A stretch of DNA of 64,000 nucleotides from Shewanella canadensis (GCF_003966225.1 NZ_RXNU01000004.1:310001-374000); one strand, 5' to 3'. Positions 1 to 8,956 are shown, counted from the stretch's first letter. Notes: generated by a model not told the origin, from the sequence alone. Translations and numbers: made by a program.

Positions 1-64
1 ATACAGCCTAAGTTCTTAAGCCCTTTATAACTATTTAACTGTGGGTGGCACCGTTAATTCTCAG

Positions 65-178
65 GTTAAATGCTTCCAGCGCCGGACCTGCCCAGATCTG
101 GTAATCCATCTCACGGCCAACTTCACCAGAATTAGCCCCGCGGCTGGAAAACCCAAGATACCAGCGGAAGATAAGCGC
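65..178 (-). pseudogene. Relic of a second pfaD-like gene (C-terminal fragment)
   Basis: Read on the minus strand from 178, these 38 codons encode a peptide containing SGEVGREMDYQIWAGPAL, which closely matches part of PfaD encoded further on at about 10780-10895. By hand alignment the DNA is roughly 85% identical over about 105 bp. An in-frame TAG lies just upstream of the match and the reading frame stops about ten codons after it, so no gene remains. Positions 1-64 and 179-360 show no supported gene. It may be the remnant of a duplicated or horizontally acquired pfaD or nitropropane-dioxygenase-type gene. The similarity is seen directly; the history is inferred. Confidence 0.7.
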
Positions 179-360
179 CTATATTGGCTAATTTTGACAC
201 AGAAATGCTCAATCTCTATTCTCTCAGGCCATAAAGACCATATGGCCTCGCACTGGCTGAAGCTGCTTGACTTTATAAACACCAAACCTGATTAATTGAT
301 TCGGTGCCAATAAGCCGCACCCTAGAGCAGATGTTGGGTGGCCGGCTCAGCTGCCTGTTA

Positions 361-1296
361 TCAGGAAGTGGCATTATATTGCGACGGCAACGGCTCCCCA
401 AACAATTTGTTGTAACGCATGAAGTGAATGAAGGCTTGGGTTATTGACGGATAATACTGGCTTCTGGGATAAATAGCGTAAATCTGCACCGGATCGGCAT
501 ATTTGCCGTCAAACAGGGCAACTAAGCGTCCTTCTGCGACATATTGCCGGCCCAGGAAATCGGGTAACCAGGCAATACCACAATTGTTGAGGGCCATATG
601 CATGGCCACTTCCAGCTCGTCACATTGCATGCGGCTTTCAATCTTCACCTTATGACTGAGTTCATCTTCATACCATCTCCAGGTTCCGCTCTCAGATTCA
701 TGTTCAGGATCGTAACACTCGATGGTGTGGTAAGCACCCAGCTCGCTCGGGTGCTGAGGTACGCCGTTTTTTGCGAGGTAGGCAGGACTGGCAAAGAACG
801 GCCAGTGACACTCTATCAGGGGGTCGCTGATAAATGACTGTTCCTTTATCGGGGAAATATGCAGAATGAGATCCGCGTCGAATTTATTGGCTTCGGGTCG
901 GCCATAGGAGGTTAGCAGCTTGAGATCGATCTGCGGATACTGGGTGATAAAATCCGTCAAACAATATTGCGCCAGACGTCGGTGGATCAGATCCAAACTG
1001 CATACCGTCAGCTTGCCCTTTAGCTCGGCTTTCTGATTATGTATCTCACCTATTGCTTGGATCCAAAGCTGTTCCATTGCCATGGTATGCTCAACAAAAC
1101 GTCTGCCTTCATCGGTTAACTCGAGTTGTCGGGTTGTGCGTTTAAACAGCGAAATCTGTAAGATTTCTTCGATAGACTTTATCCGTCGGCTCACACCAGG
1201 GCGAGTCAGGTTCAGCATATCTGCCGCTTTGGCGAAACTGCCTTGACAGGCAATCATGTTGATGAGCTTAAGATCGTCGACTGAGATGCTGGTCAT
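361..1296 (-). CDS. LysR-family transcriptional regulator
   Basis: A 311-residue protein of normal LysR length. The N-terminal winged helix-turn-helix (about residues 3-62) reads LKLINMIACQGSFAKAADML and continues into the TRPGVSRRIKSIEE recognition region; the rest is a substrate-binding effector domain. The RxLxLTDEGRRFVE segment is typical of the AaeR/PgrR-like group. It lies on the same strand as and 396 bp downstream of the rdhA-rdhB pair ending at 1693. Its place beside reductive dehalogenase genes makes it a candidate local regulator of them, but no operator was proved. Family assignment is firm, target is inference. Confidence 0.9.
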   Translation of the reverse strand: MTSISVDDLKLINMIACQGSFAKAADMLNLTRPGVSRRIKSIEEILQISLFKRTTRQLELTDEGRRFVEHTMAMEQLWIQAIGEIHNQKAELKGKLTVCSLDLIHRRLAQYCLTDFITQYPQIDLKLLTSYGRPEANKFDADLILHISPIKEQSFISDPLIECHWPFFASPAYLAKNGVPQHPSELGAYHTIECYDPEHESESGTWRWYEDELSHKVKIESRMQCDELEVAMHMALNNCGIAWLPDFLGRQYVAEGRLVALFDGKYADPVQIYAIYPRSQYYPSITQAFIHFMRYNKLFGEPLPSQYNATS

Positions 1297-1692
1297 AGTT
1301 GTTTAAGAGTTCCGGGAGCTTCAGGCACGGGTATGTCGATCACCCTCTGAGGGTAGAAAATTACATACAATAGCGGTCATCATAAACAAAATCTCTTATC
1401 TTTTTTTATTGTAGGATTTGTCTCATCCAGATAATAAATATATTTGATCTTACAATCAATGTGGTAGCACTATCTCTGGATGCCTTTAGACGAAGGGATC
1501 TTATTTAGTCTATTTCGTACCTATTTCGTACCTATCGGTGTTGGGTTCCCTCCCATAGCCGGCTATGGGTTGTGAAATGCACAAAATGAGAAAACGGTGC
1601 CTGATTAAGATGGTGTCATATCATAAATACTTTAAAACAGAATGATATGTTAACACCACCTCTTGTTCAGACTTATTATATGCGCGTAACCC
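1297..1692. other. Intergenic region with perfect 18-bp palindrome
   Basis: No gene is supported between the LysR start and the rdhB stop. The region is AT-rich and holds a perfect palindrome CCCATAGCCGGCTATGGG at 1552-1569, preceded by the direct repeat TATTTCGTACC at 1521-1542 (two copies). The palindrome has no following T-run on either strand, so an operator or a processing hairpin is more likely than a simple terminator. It should also contain the promoter of the LysR gene. Confidence 0.5.
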
Positions 1693-1974
1693 TTACGGCA
1701 TTTTTTTAGCCGGCTTAATAAACTTGCGCCAGGTGTAGGCCCCCAGGAACAGTGCTAGTAAGCCAAAATTAAGCAGGCCCATAGCGCCTGACTGAGGCTC
1801 ACTTTCTACAAAAGATGCCCACGACCAACCGATACAGATCCACGCGAATCCGAATGCGCCGATTATGCCTAAGTTGGCCTTCCAGTCGAGATGATAGTAT
1901 TGCCGCAGATGCAGGTAGCCCCATAACGCCGCTGTTGTTAACATTCCCATCAGGTACCACATTAATCCCATCAT
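1693..1974 (-). CDS. rdhB: Reductive dehalogenase membrane anchor RdhB
   Basis: A 93-residue hydrophobic protein with about three membrane helices, immediately downstream of an rdhA. It contains GWSWASFVESEPQSGAM, which aligns with GWSGASFLEGVAQSGAM of the second anchor at 5834-6115. The ATG at 1974 is chosen because GAGG lies seven bases upstream and because it gives exactly 93 residues, the same as the second RdhB; an upstream TTG at 1995 would add seven residues. RdhB proteins anchor the exported RdhA to the outer face of the cytoplasmic membrane. Confidence 0.85.
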   Translation of the reverse strand: MMGLMWYLMGMLTTAALWGYLHLRQYYHLDWKANLGIIGAFGFAWICIGWSWASFVESEPQSGAMGLLNFGLLALFLGAYTWRKFIKPAKKMP

Positions 1975-1997
1975 AATTTTGCCTCTCGCTGTCAAAG

Positions 1998-3494
1998 TTA
2001 AATTTCGATATCTTTACCGGTTTTCCAGAAGCTCTGCACCGCTTTCTCATCGAAAGTGTTGCCGTAACCGTAAAGGTTATCCATGATCTTCATAAAGGTG
2101 TGGAGCGGACCACCGGTGAAGCTATTGGAGGCTTCGACCATTCTGTGATGCCAAAAATCCGGTTTATTCCACGGGCAGGCTGTAATGCAGGCACCACAAT
2201 CGGTGTTACTTTCTAGCCAAAATTTGAAGCACTTCTTGGCATCGCTATAGTACTTCTTGACCCCTAGTTGGTGATGCCATGAATAATCCGGGTTCTCGCC
2301 GTGTTCATAGGTCGGATTCCAGCCGGGTTCGTCATCGGTGCTAATGGCATCTGCCGGGCAGGCATCGGCACACAACTTACATTTGCTGCAGAATTCCATG
2401 ATGCCGAAACTTCTCGGCTTATCATAGCCCTCATCCGGTAACTCAAGATCGGTGAAAATTTTGGCAATCCTGACTCTGGGGCCGAGGCGTGGGGCGATTA
2501 ACTGACCATTTCGCGCCCCTTCACCTAAACCGGCAGAAACGGCGTAAGCCACGCTGTTAGCTAAGTCATTGCCGGCGACCACAGCCTGATAACCCAAGCC
2601 ATGCAGGAAGCTTTTCATGCTAGAGCCGATAAATGACATCATAGAATAGCCGTTGCCTACAGTGGCCTCTGATATTTTCGAAGGGGCTGTCGCCATGGCC
2701 GCATAATCCATGTCAATCAAAAGCACGATGACCGATTTGGGCTTAAACGGGAACTCGTCCCAGGAGATATCCTTGCCTTTTTGAATATCAAAGATTGGAT
2801 CCCAGTTCCACATCGGATCGTTGCGTGTAATACCGCATCGCACGGCACCATAAAGTCGGGCGGCCGATTTGATCGCTGCGGAGGCGGCTTCCCCCGATTC
2901 AAACTCCCAGCGTTCAGGCGCAACCTGTTCAACCCGTCCGATAGGGGGCGGCAGATCAATCGGCCCCTGATACCAGCTGTTGACGCCATTATCCGGCAAC
3001 ATCATATGTTGGAACGGTGCCATCACTCTCATCGGTGCCCAACCGCCCCAGGAGAGTGCGTTTTCCAGCTGCGACATGCCGGGCTTATCTCCCATCTCTT
3101 TAGACTTCTTCAGGGCATAACTGATATCTAACATGCTATGTCCAAATTCCTGGGCGTGTTCCTGGAAGCCCCAGTTATTTTCGAAGGTATGGTTTCTGGC
3201 AGGATACTTCAGGGCTAGTTCCGGGCTGAGAGCATAGGTAAAGATTGAGTTGCGCTGAGGAAAGGGTTTGAGCACGTCAAGATCTAAAGGAACCGGAAAG
3301 CCATCATGTTCAATGCCTGAGATACGATCGGCGACGAAGGCTGCCGATGTGCCGGTAACTGCCGTTGCCGCGATACCGGCACCAATTTTAAACAGATTAC
3401 GACGTGATTGATTGACACTTGCGTCGTCAGTGACATCGGTAATTTCAATTCGCTGCTGATTTTCCGGTTGTGCCGGTTTTTTTGAAGTCATCAT
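1998..3494 (-). CDS. rdhA: Reductive dehalogenase catalytic subunit RdhA (copy 1)
   Basis: A 498-residue Tat-exported corrinoid/iron-sulfur enzyme that uses an organohalide as electron acceptor. A twin-arginine signal SRRNLFK is at residues 30-36, followed by a hydrophobic Ala/Gly stretch. The C-terminal ferredoxin part has CSKCKLCADACP from residue 369 (C-x2-C-x2-C-x3-CP) and a second cluster starting at C422 with C-x10-C-x2-C-x3-CP. The start ATG has AAGGA six bases upstream. rdhB follows after 23 bp, so the two form an operon. Divergent copy 2 starts 747 bp away. Substrate cannot be read from sequence; an epoxyqueuosine reductase is excluded by the Tat signal and the rdhB neighbour. Confidence 0.92.
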   Translation of the reverse strand: MMTSKKPAQPENQQRIEITDVTDDASVNQSRRNLFKIGAGIAATAVTGTSAAFVADRISGIEHDGFPVPLDLDVLKPFPQRNSIFTYALSPELALKYPARNHTFENNWGFQEHAQEFGHSMLDISYALKKSKEMGDKPGMSQLENALSWGGWAPMRVMAPFQHMMLPDNGVNSWYQGPIDLPPPIGRVEQVAPERWEFESGEAASAAIKSAARLYGAVRCGITRNDPMWNWDPIFDIQKGKDISWDEFPFKPKSVIVLLIDMDYAAMATAPSKISEATVGNGYSMMSFIGSSMKSFLHGLGYQAVVAGNDLANSVAYAVSAGLGEGARNGQLIAPRLGPRVRIAKIFTDLELPDEGYDKPRSFGIMEFCSKCKLCADACPADAISTDDEPGWNPTYEHGENPDYSWHHQLGVKKYYSDAKKCFKFWLESNTDCGACITACPWNKPDFWHHRMVEASNSFTGGPLHTFMKIMDNLYGYGNTFDEKAVQSFWKTGKDIEI

Positions 3495-3856
3495 TTATTT
3501 CCTTATTACAGATAAAACCCTGTTATGGATAAGGGAATGGTAGCGATGATAATTCACCCGATAAATGCAGCCGAAGATAATAGACTATTACCAAAAATGC
3601 ACTAATAGCCGAGGGGGAGGCTGCTGGGTTGTTTCAAGTGTGACGATCCGGTTAACACAAATGGGCAGAATAGAGAGATGGAAGCGGTCTTATTAAACTA
3701 AAAATGACCACTGACCACCGAAGAAGATTAACTGAGTTTTGTTCAAAAGTGTGATGAAGACCTAGATATTACATTTTCCGAGCCACTCGTTATGCTGGCG
3801 AGTACAGTGTCGGACTGTTTTCCACGCTTCCCTTATCAATTGAGCTGGGACCGCCA

Positions 3857-3896
3857 CCGAGGGAACTCAGGACTGGGAGCGATTCGATTCCCTCGG
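3857..3896. repeat. Inverted repeat, 9-bp arms, in rdh divergent promoter
   Basis: CCGAGGGAA at 3857-3865 is the exact reverse complement of TTCCCTCGG at 3888-3896, with 22 bp between. No T-run follows on either strand. It could be an operator for one of the LysR proteins or an mRNA leader hairpin. Confidence 0.4.
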
Positions 3897-4037
3897 ATAG
3901 GCGATTTTATTACCAAAAAGGTTAACTTCATCACAAAGAATTGAGATAAATCTTGCTTACTCGCTCTGGTGTGTCGCCTTGTTTTAATTTTTGTTTTTGC
4001 AAATAACCAACTTGCCACCCGATTAATGCGCTACTTA

Positions 4038-4051
4038 GTGATTTGGATCAT
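4038..4051 (+). promoter_or_regulatory. Candidate EtrA/Fnr or Crp half-site pair
   Basis: GTGATTTGGATCAT carries the core TGAT-N4-ATCA exactly (Fnr consensus TTGAT-N4-ATCAA). It lies about 190 bp upstream of the rdhA copy 2 start. Control of anaerobic reductases by EtrA or Crp is normal in Shewanella, but a single imperfect site is weak evidence. Confidence 0.35.
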
Positions 4052-4241
4052 TTTAATGGCAATCGCCTGCGTGCTCAGAACCCAATTTCAAACATTGTTC
4101 CATTTAATGGAAATTTAAATCTCAGCTCGGACGGCTATTACTTGAACGTTTTCAGGCCTAAAATTCTCACACAATCTAACGGCCTGTCCGATAACGCGCG
4201 GCGAGTCTTTTTAAATTTTGATTGCTAAATGTGGAAGAATC

Positions 4242-5819
4242 ATGACGACAAAAAATATCTCTCAGAATGAAACAGCCAATGAACAGCTAGAAGCTGACTT
4301 AGACAATCCCGAACGTCGTACGCTTTTAAAACGTGCGGCTATTGGTGGTGGGGCAGTATTAGCGGCGGGCATGGGCAGCTATGCTGCCGGCAAATCGTCC
4401 GTTCAAGGAGTTCCCGATCTTAGCTGGCCTGTAGTTACCGATGATTTTAAATCGTTTCCGCAGCGCAACACCGTTTTGTCTTATGCGATCAGCCCGCAAC
4501 AGATGATGAGGCATCCCGAACGCAATGAGCAGTTTGGTCGCTTAAACAAAAACAATCCTAACTATAACTTCCAGGTGCAGGTGCCTGGCTATGAATTCAA
4601 ACCCTGGGATAACAGTCGTCCGGGCTTTACTCAGCTGGATCATGCCCTGCAACATTCGTCTTGGTTCCCACCCTTCTCGACAGAACTGCGTCTGGCTGGC
4701 CTTGGTACACCCAATTCCCGTTTTTACTCGTGGGATCAGTCCGATGTAGAGCTGGAACAGTATCAGTTCGGCTCAGAAAAAGAGGCCTCGGATGCGATCC
4801 GCGCCGCCGCCAAGCTGTATGGTGCGGTGCGCTGTGGTATCGCTCGTCGTGACAAACGCTTCGATTACGATCCTATCTATGATGCTGGTATAACCACTGA
4901 AATGATGAATTCGCTGGAGAGTCAAGGGGTACACAAGCTCCGCGATTACAAGCAAGTGGCCGGTGCCATGCAGGAGGCGATGAAGGAATTCAAGGTTCAG
5001 GACAGAGAGTTGACCTGGGAGCATGATTTCCCGTTTGTGCCCAAGAGCGTCATCGTCCTGGCTGTGCCGATGGATTACGACAACCTGGCAACGGCGCCAA
5101 GCAGAACCTCAGGTGCTACCGTCGGTGATGGCTATACCAAGATGGCAACGTTGGCCTCAAGTATCGCTAAATTCATCAAAAATCTTGGATTTCAAGCGGT
5201 GGCCTGTGGCAATGATCTAGGCAGTTCCGTAGCTTATGGCATCGCGGCCGGTCTGGGCGAGGGGGGGCGTAATAACCAGCTGCTGGTACCTGGGTATGGC
5301 CCACGTGTGCGTATCTGCAAGGTGTACACAGATTTTGAGTTCGTCGAGTATGATCAGGCTCACACCTGGGGAATGACCGAATTTTGTAAGAGCTGTAAAA
5401 AGTGTGGCGAGGCTTGCCCTAGCCAAGCTATTGATATGAGCGACGACACCCACTTCTACTACGATGGTGAGCACTCTGACCAGCCCGGTTATGCATGGGG
5501 CAACCATGAGGGGATTAAAAAGTTCCATACCGATGCCAAAAAATGTTTCGACTACTGGCTGGAAAGTGATAACGACTGTGGTGCCTGCGCCGCCGCCTGT
5601 ACTTTCAACGAACCAGATTACTGGCATCACTGGTTTATCATGGCGATCAATCCATACACACCGAAATTTATTCACAGCCTTATGGCAGAACTGCATCCGG
5701 CCTTTGGTTACGGTTCGACTGAGGACCCGGCGAAGGTGAAGAAATTTTGGAAAACAGGTGAAGGTATGCGAGTAAACGAAACTAACCGCCACGCGTTTGG
5801 TGCGGTCGGCAAAGCGTAA
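4242..5819 (+). CDS. rdhA: Reductive dehalogenase catalytic subunit RdhA (copy 2)
   Basis: A 525-residue paralogue of copy 1. Twin arginines are at residues 25-26 (ERRTLLKRAAIGGG) followed by the hydrophobic signal core. The first iron-sulfur motif CKSCKKCGEACP starts at residue 382. The second starts at C435 and is C-x10-C-x2-C-x3-C followed by T instead of the usual P. The start ATG at 4242 has GGAAG five bases upstream. A region rich in charged residues near residues 220-260 is an insert absent from copy 1. rdhB follows after 14 bp. Divergence from copy 1 suggests a different substrate, which is inference. Confidence 0.92.
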   Translation: MTTKNISQNETANEQLEADLDNPERRTLLKRAAIGGGAVLAAGMGSYAAGKSSVQGVPDLSWPVVTDDFKSFPQRNTVLSYAISPQQMMRHPERNEQFGRLNKNNPNYNFQVQVPGYEFKPWDNSRPGFTQLDHALQHSSWFPPFSTELRLAGLGTPNSRFYSWDQSDVELEQYQFGSEKEASDAIRAAAKLYGAVRCGIARRDKRFDYDPIYDAGITTEMMNSLESQGVHKLRDYKQVAGAMQEAMKEFKVQDRELTWEHDFPFVPKSVIVLAVPMDYDNLATAPSRTSGATVGDGYTKMATLASSIAKFIKNLGFQAVACGNDLGSSVAYGIAAGLGEGGRNNQLLVPGYGPRVRICKVYTDFEFVEYDQAHTWGMTEFCKSCKKCGEACPSQAIDMSDDTHFYYDGEHSDQPGYAWGNHEGIKKFHTDAKKCFDYWLESDNDCGACAAACTFNEPDYWHHWFIMAINPYTPKFIHSLMAELHPAFGYGSTEDPAKVKKFWKTGEGMRVNETNRHAFGAVGKA

Positions 5820-5833
5820 AGGGGAGTACAGAT

Positions 5834-6115
5834 ATGCAATTATTACAGTGGTTTTTAATGGGGATCATGTTCACTCTAGGATCGATAGGGGTGGCATATC
5901 TTTCAACTAAAGTGAAGATGCCTTGGTACGGTTGGTCAACAGTGATCATAGGTAGCATCCTTGTTCTGTTCGGCATAGGTTGGTCCGGCGCTTCTTTCCT
6001 GGAAGGCGTCGCCCAGTCTGGCGCGATGGCGCTGATGCTAATGAGTATGCCTGGCGTGCTGATGGTTGTTCTGGCTTATCGTTACTTTGCTACGCAAATT
6101 GTAAGTAAGTCTTAA
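5834..6115 (+). CDS. rdhB: Reductive dehalogenase membrane anchor RdhB (copy 2)
   Basis: A 93-residue protein with about three predicted membrane helices and the shared motif GWSGASFLEGVAQSGAM. It starts 14 bp after rdhA copy 2, with GGGGAG upstream, and is in the same operon. It has the same length as the other RdhB. Its stop is followed at once by a strong intrinsic terminator, so the rdhAB unit can end here. Confidence 0.87.
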   Translation: MQLLQWFLMGIMFTLGSIGVAYLSTKVKMPWYGWSTVIIGSILVLFGIGWSGASFLEGVAQSGAMALMLMSMPGVLMVVLAYRYFATQIVSKS

Positions 6116-6140
6116 GCAAGCTGTGAGTCATAACAATGTT

Positions 6141-6179
6141 ATCGGTGTTGGTGGTCATAATCCCAACGCCGATTTTTTT
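6141..6179 (+). terminator. Intrinsic terminator after rdhB copy 2
   Basis: ATCGGTGTTGG (6141-6151) pairs with CCAACGCCGAT (6163-6173) over 11 bp including one G-T pair, followed by a run of seven T. It ends only 22 bp before the next start codon, so genes downstream are probably transcribed by read-through or from a promoter inside rdhAB. Confidence 0.85.
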
Positions 6180-6201
6180 ACACAATATTCAGGAGTCGAT
6201 A

Positions 6202-6936
6202 ATGATAAACCAATGGCAAGTTAATAGTGAGCAAGCCTACGCCGAACTGGAGTTTGGTCCGCCTGTTTATAAGGCCTGTGTACACTGTCAAAGTGCAATC
6301 GAAATTATCCCATTGCTGTCAGGGAACCCTCTGGGGGGAACACTTTGGAGTGATGGTTTTCAGGAAACCGAACAGATGCCGGTTCAGGATTTACTGGGTA
6401 GATGCCGGCACTGTAACGAAATCGTTAGTCTGGTTGATCTGGAGCCATACCCAACGCCAAAAGTCCCCTCGGACAACGACGATTGTTCTTATGTGTCACT
6501 GACCCTGGGGGACTACGAAATGCTGTTGCAGCAACTCGGCGATATTGCCGAAGAGTATCACGCCTATCTAAGGATCAAGTTTTGGCATCAGCGCAATGAC
6601 CAACGCCGCCATTCAGACACCAGCATGCCATTAACGGCGCAGGAGCAACAAAACCTGCAGCAGCTGTTACCCCTGCTCGATAATGTCGATGCTGAGCGCT
6701 TACTTAAAGTGGAAATTTATCGGCAATTCGGAGATTTTGAGCAGGCTAAACGCGTGTTATCAGACCCATTCGATCATCGTGTCAGTGACGTGGTGCAGCG
6801 TTTAAGGCAATTGGTTCGTGATAAAAACTCTCGCCTTGAAATGATTTACTCCGGCGAGGCTGCACGTCATTCGGCAGCTCCTTGTAACGCCACATCGACT
6901 AAACCAGCTTTCAGTGGGGGGGGCAATGATTTTTAA
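6202..6936 (+). CDS. Unknown protein with two CxxC motifs
   Basis: A 244-residue soluble protein without a family I can name. Near the N terminus it has CVHC (about residue 26) and CRHC (about residue 68), spaced as a split zinc knuckle or redox pair. The C-terminal half is helical and rich in Gln and Leu. The ATG at 6202 is chosen because AGGAG lies six bases upstream. It begins 22 bp after a strong terminator and overlaps the chemoreceptor gene by 11 bp, so these two are translationally linked. A sensor or adaptor connected to the reductive dehalogenase locus is possible but unproved. Confidence 0.75.
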   Translation: MINQWQVNSEQAYAELEFGPPVYKACVHCQSAIEIIPLLSGNPLGGTLWSDGFQETEQMPVQDLLGRCRHCNEIVSLVDLEPYPTPKVPSDNDDCSYVSLTLGDYEMLLQQLGDIAEEYHAYLRIKFWHQRNDQRRHSDTSMPLTAQEQQNLQQLLPLLDNVDAERLLKVEIYRQFGDFEQAKRVLSDPFDHRVSDVVQRLRQLVRDKNSRLEMIYSGEAARHSAAPCNATSTKPAFSGGGNDF

Positions 6937-8920
6937 TTTAAACATCCGTAAAAAACTGATGATATCGGTTTTTATTCCGATTATCGGTTTGTCCGTGATG
7001 GCGATTAAGGAGATAGCGACTAAAAAACGCGAATATGATGAGGCTGTCTCCGTTCAGCATATCGTGGAACTGTCAGTGAAAGCCAGCGAGCTGCTGCACG
7101 AAATCCAGCAAGAGCGAGGCATGACGGCTGCTTTCTTGGGGACGCAGGGGCATGAATTTGATGCTTTACTGCAAGCACAGCACCAACAGACAGACAGTGT
7201 GAGCCTTGAATTTCAGCAATTCGTCGGTAGGTTTGACTTTACCCCTTTTGGTACCGGATTGCAGGTTCAGGAGCGCAAGATTGACGATGAGCTGGGCCGT
7301 GTTGCCAGGTTAAGGGCTCGGGTTACTGATTTGAGCATCAACGTCGATGAAGCCTTGGACAAGTATGGCAGGTTAAACACTCAGTTGTTAAATATGATCT
7401 CCTCGGCTGCGGCACAAAGTGCGAATGATGGCCTGAATAAACAGATACTTGCCTATTACAATCTGCTGCAAGGCAAGGAGCTGGCCGGCGTCGAACTGGC
7501 TGTATTAAGCCATACCTTTGCCCGTGACCGCTTCGACGGGGGGATGCTGAACCGCGAGATCACACTGCTCAGCCAACAGAATACTTATTTTAAGTATTTT
7601 TATCTGCTTGCCTCGGAAGATATAGCTGCATTGGCTAAAAACATGGAAAATCAATCAGCTATGAGGAAGGTCAAGCTGATGCGTCAGTTGGTCCTGCAAA
7701 AAAGTACCCAAGGCGATTTTGGTGTGTCGGTTAGGCATTGGTTTAAGGTTGCAACGCAAGGTATAGGCGAGCTCAAAGAGGTTGGAGATGGTGTTGCTTC
7801 TGCTATCAGAACTCAGGCGCAAGAGGCGGCATCAACGGCATTAGTCCAAGCGATACGCCAGGGTATATTCCATTTTATCCTGGTGACTCTGGTGGTTAGT
7901 GTCAGCTTTATGATAGTGCAAAAGCTGTTGCTTCAGATCGCAAGTTTAACAACGACAATCAAGCAGGTTGCAGAAGCGGGGGATTTATCCCTACTGGTGC
8001 AGGTGGTTACGGACGATGAACTGGGACAAACTGGCAGAGTTTTTAATCTAATGATTAGAAAATTTGCTGAGACCATGGCTCAAGTGAAGTTGTCCAGTGA
8101 ACAACTGGCGGCCGTGGCGGAGGAGGCATCAGTGGTTTCGGTTAAGGAAAACCGGGTGCAGACCAGCCAGCAAACGAAAACGGAGTTGCTGGTCTCTGCG
8201 GTAGACCAGGTGTCGACTTCGGTGCTGGAAGTGGCGCACAGCGTAAATGTGGCGGCGGAGACGGCGCAGAAGGCGACAGAGGCCTCATCCGAAGGGAAAG
8301 CAGTCGTAGCTAAAACGGTTCAGGCTATCGACATAATGTCGAGTATGATGAACGAGATACAGGATGACGTTAGCGATTTGGCCGAACAATGCAATCAGGT
8401 TGGTGATATCCTGGATGTGATCCGGGAGGTGACCAAACAGACCAACCTACTGGCCCTGAACGCCGCCATCGAAGCGGCCCACGCCGGAGAGCAGGGACGG
8501 GGGGTCGCCGTGGTAGCCGATCAGGTACGTTTATTGGCGCAGCGTACTCACGACTCAACAGAAGAGATCCAGCAGATGGTCCAAAACCTGCAGCAGGGGG
8601 CGCTTAAGACGCAGGCATCTATGGCTAAAGGGTATGTTCAGTCTGATTTCGCCGCCAATCAGGCACGGCAAGCTGGCGACGCCCTCGAAGACATATTTAC
8701 GGCGGTGATCCACATTACCGATATGAGTCACCAGATCGCGTCGGTAACCAAAGAGCAAAGCGTCGCTGCCGGGCTGGTGTCACAAAACCTGACGATTATC
8801 TCGGATACGGGTAGAGAAAACGTTCGCGGGGCCAACCAGCTGATGACGTCCAGTGAAGAGTTGGCGCAATTGGCGGCGTCGTTAAAAAAACTGGTCGAAC
8901 ATTTTCACATAGGCGTATAA
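6926..8920 (+). CDS. Methyl-accepting chemotaxis protein with NIT-type sensor domain
   Basis: A 664-residue membrane chemoreceptor. A membrane helix near residues 10-25 is followed by a periplasmic domain with [17 protein letters not shown], the hallmark of the NIT (nitrate/nitrite-type) sensor. A second membrane helix is near residue 310, then HAMP-like and methylation helices, and the signalling hairpin [20 protein letters not shown] near residue 510 that contacts CheA/CheW. The ATG at 6926 follows a run of eight G and overlaps the previous gene. Placement behind rdhAB suggests taxis to, or sensing of, an electron acceptor; the ligand is unknown. Confidence 0.9.
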   Translation: MIFNLNIRKKLMISVFIPIIGLSVMAIKEIATKKREYDEAVSVQHIVELSVKASELLHEIQQERGMTAAFLGTQGHEFDALLQAQHQQTDSVSLEFQQFVGRFDFTPFGTGLQVQERKIDDELGRVARLRARVTDLSINVDEALDKYGRLNTQLLNMISSAAAQSANDGLNKQILAYYNLLQGKELAGVELAVLSHTFARDRFDGGMLNREITLLSQQNTYFKYFYLLASEDIAALAKNMENQSAMRKVKLMRQLVLQKSTQGDFGVSVRHWFKVATQGIGELKEVGDGVASAIRTQAQEAASTALVQAIRQGIFHFILVTLVVSVSFMIVQKLLLQIASLTTTIKQVAEAGDLSLLVQVVTDDELGQTGRVFNLMIRKFAETMAQVKLSSEQLAAVAEEASVVSVKENRVQTSQQTKTELLVSAVDQVSTSVLEVAHSVNVAAETAQKATEASSEGKAVVAKTVQAIDIMSSMMNEIQDDVSDLAEQCNQVGDILDVIREVTKQTNLLALNAAIEAAHAGEQGRGVAVVADQVRLLAQRTHDSTEEIQQMVQNLQQGALKTQASMAKGYVQSDFAANQARQAGDALEDIFTAVIHITDMSHQIASVTKEQSVAAGLVSQNLTIISDTGRENVRGANQLMTSSEELAQLAASLKKLVEHFHIGV

Positions 8921-8937
8921 AACATTGGCAATAAAGC

Positions 8938-8956
8938 CTGTCTCTTATACACAAGT
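8938..8956 (+). mobile_element. Solitary IS50/Tn5-like outside end
   Basis: CTGTCTCTTATACACAAGT matches the 19-bp outside end of IS50 (Tn5) at 18 of 19 positions. No second end and no transposase were found nearby. It lies 18 bp behind the chemoreceptor stop. It differs from the engineered mosaic end in its last four bases, which argues against leftover library adapter. Probably the scar of an IS4-family (IS50-group) element. Confidence 0.55.

Larger units (their letters stand above)
3495..4241. other. Divergent promoter region between the two rdhA genes
   Basis: 747 bp without a supported gene between the divergent rdhA starts. It must hold both promoters. Visible structure: an inverted repeat with perfect 9-bp arms CCGAGGGAA (3857-3865) and TTCCCTCGG (3888-3896), and an Fnr/Crp-type dyad at 4038-4051. 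The small reading frames inside show no family features and overlap these signals. Confidence 0.6.

Noticed and set aside
41-295. Open frames of 84 and 74 codons at the left edge
   Set aside because: They are in other frames than the pfaD-like match and have no family features; the pfaD-like reading explains the conservation.
3875-3896. ATTCGATTCCC resembling a tRNA T-arm
   Set aside because: No anticodon or D arm can be folded around it and no acceptor stem closes; the segment is better explained as the right arm of an inverted repeat.
3836-4228. Small frames between the rdhA genes
   Set aside because: No ribosome-binding site or family similarity, and they cover promoter signals.
5217-5792. 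A 191-codon frame opposite rdhA copy 2
   Set aside because: It is a mirror frame of a conserved gene with no motif of its own.
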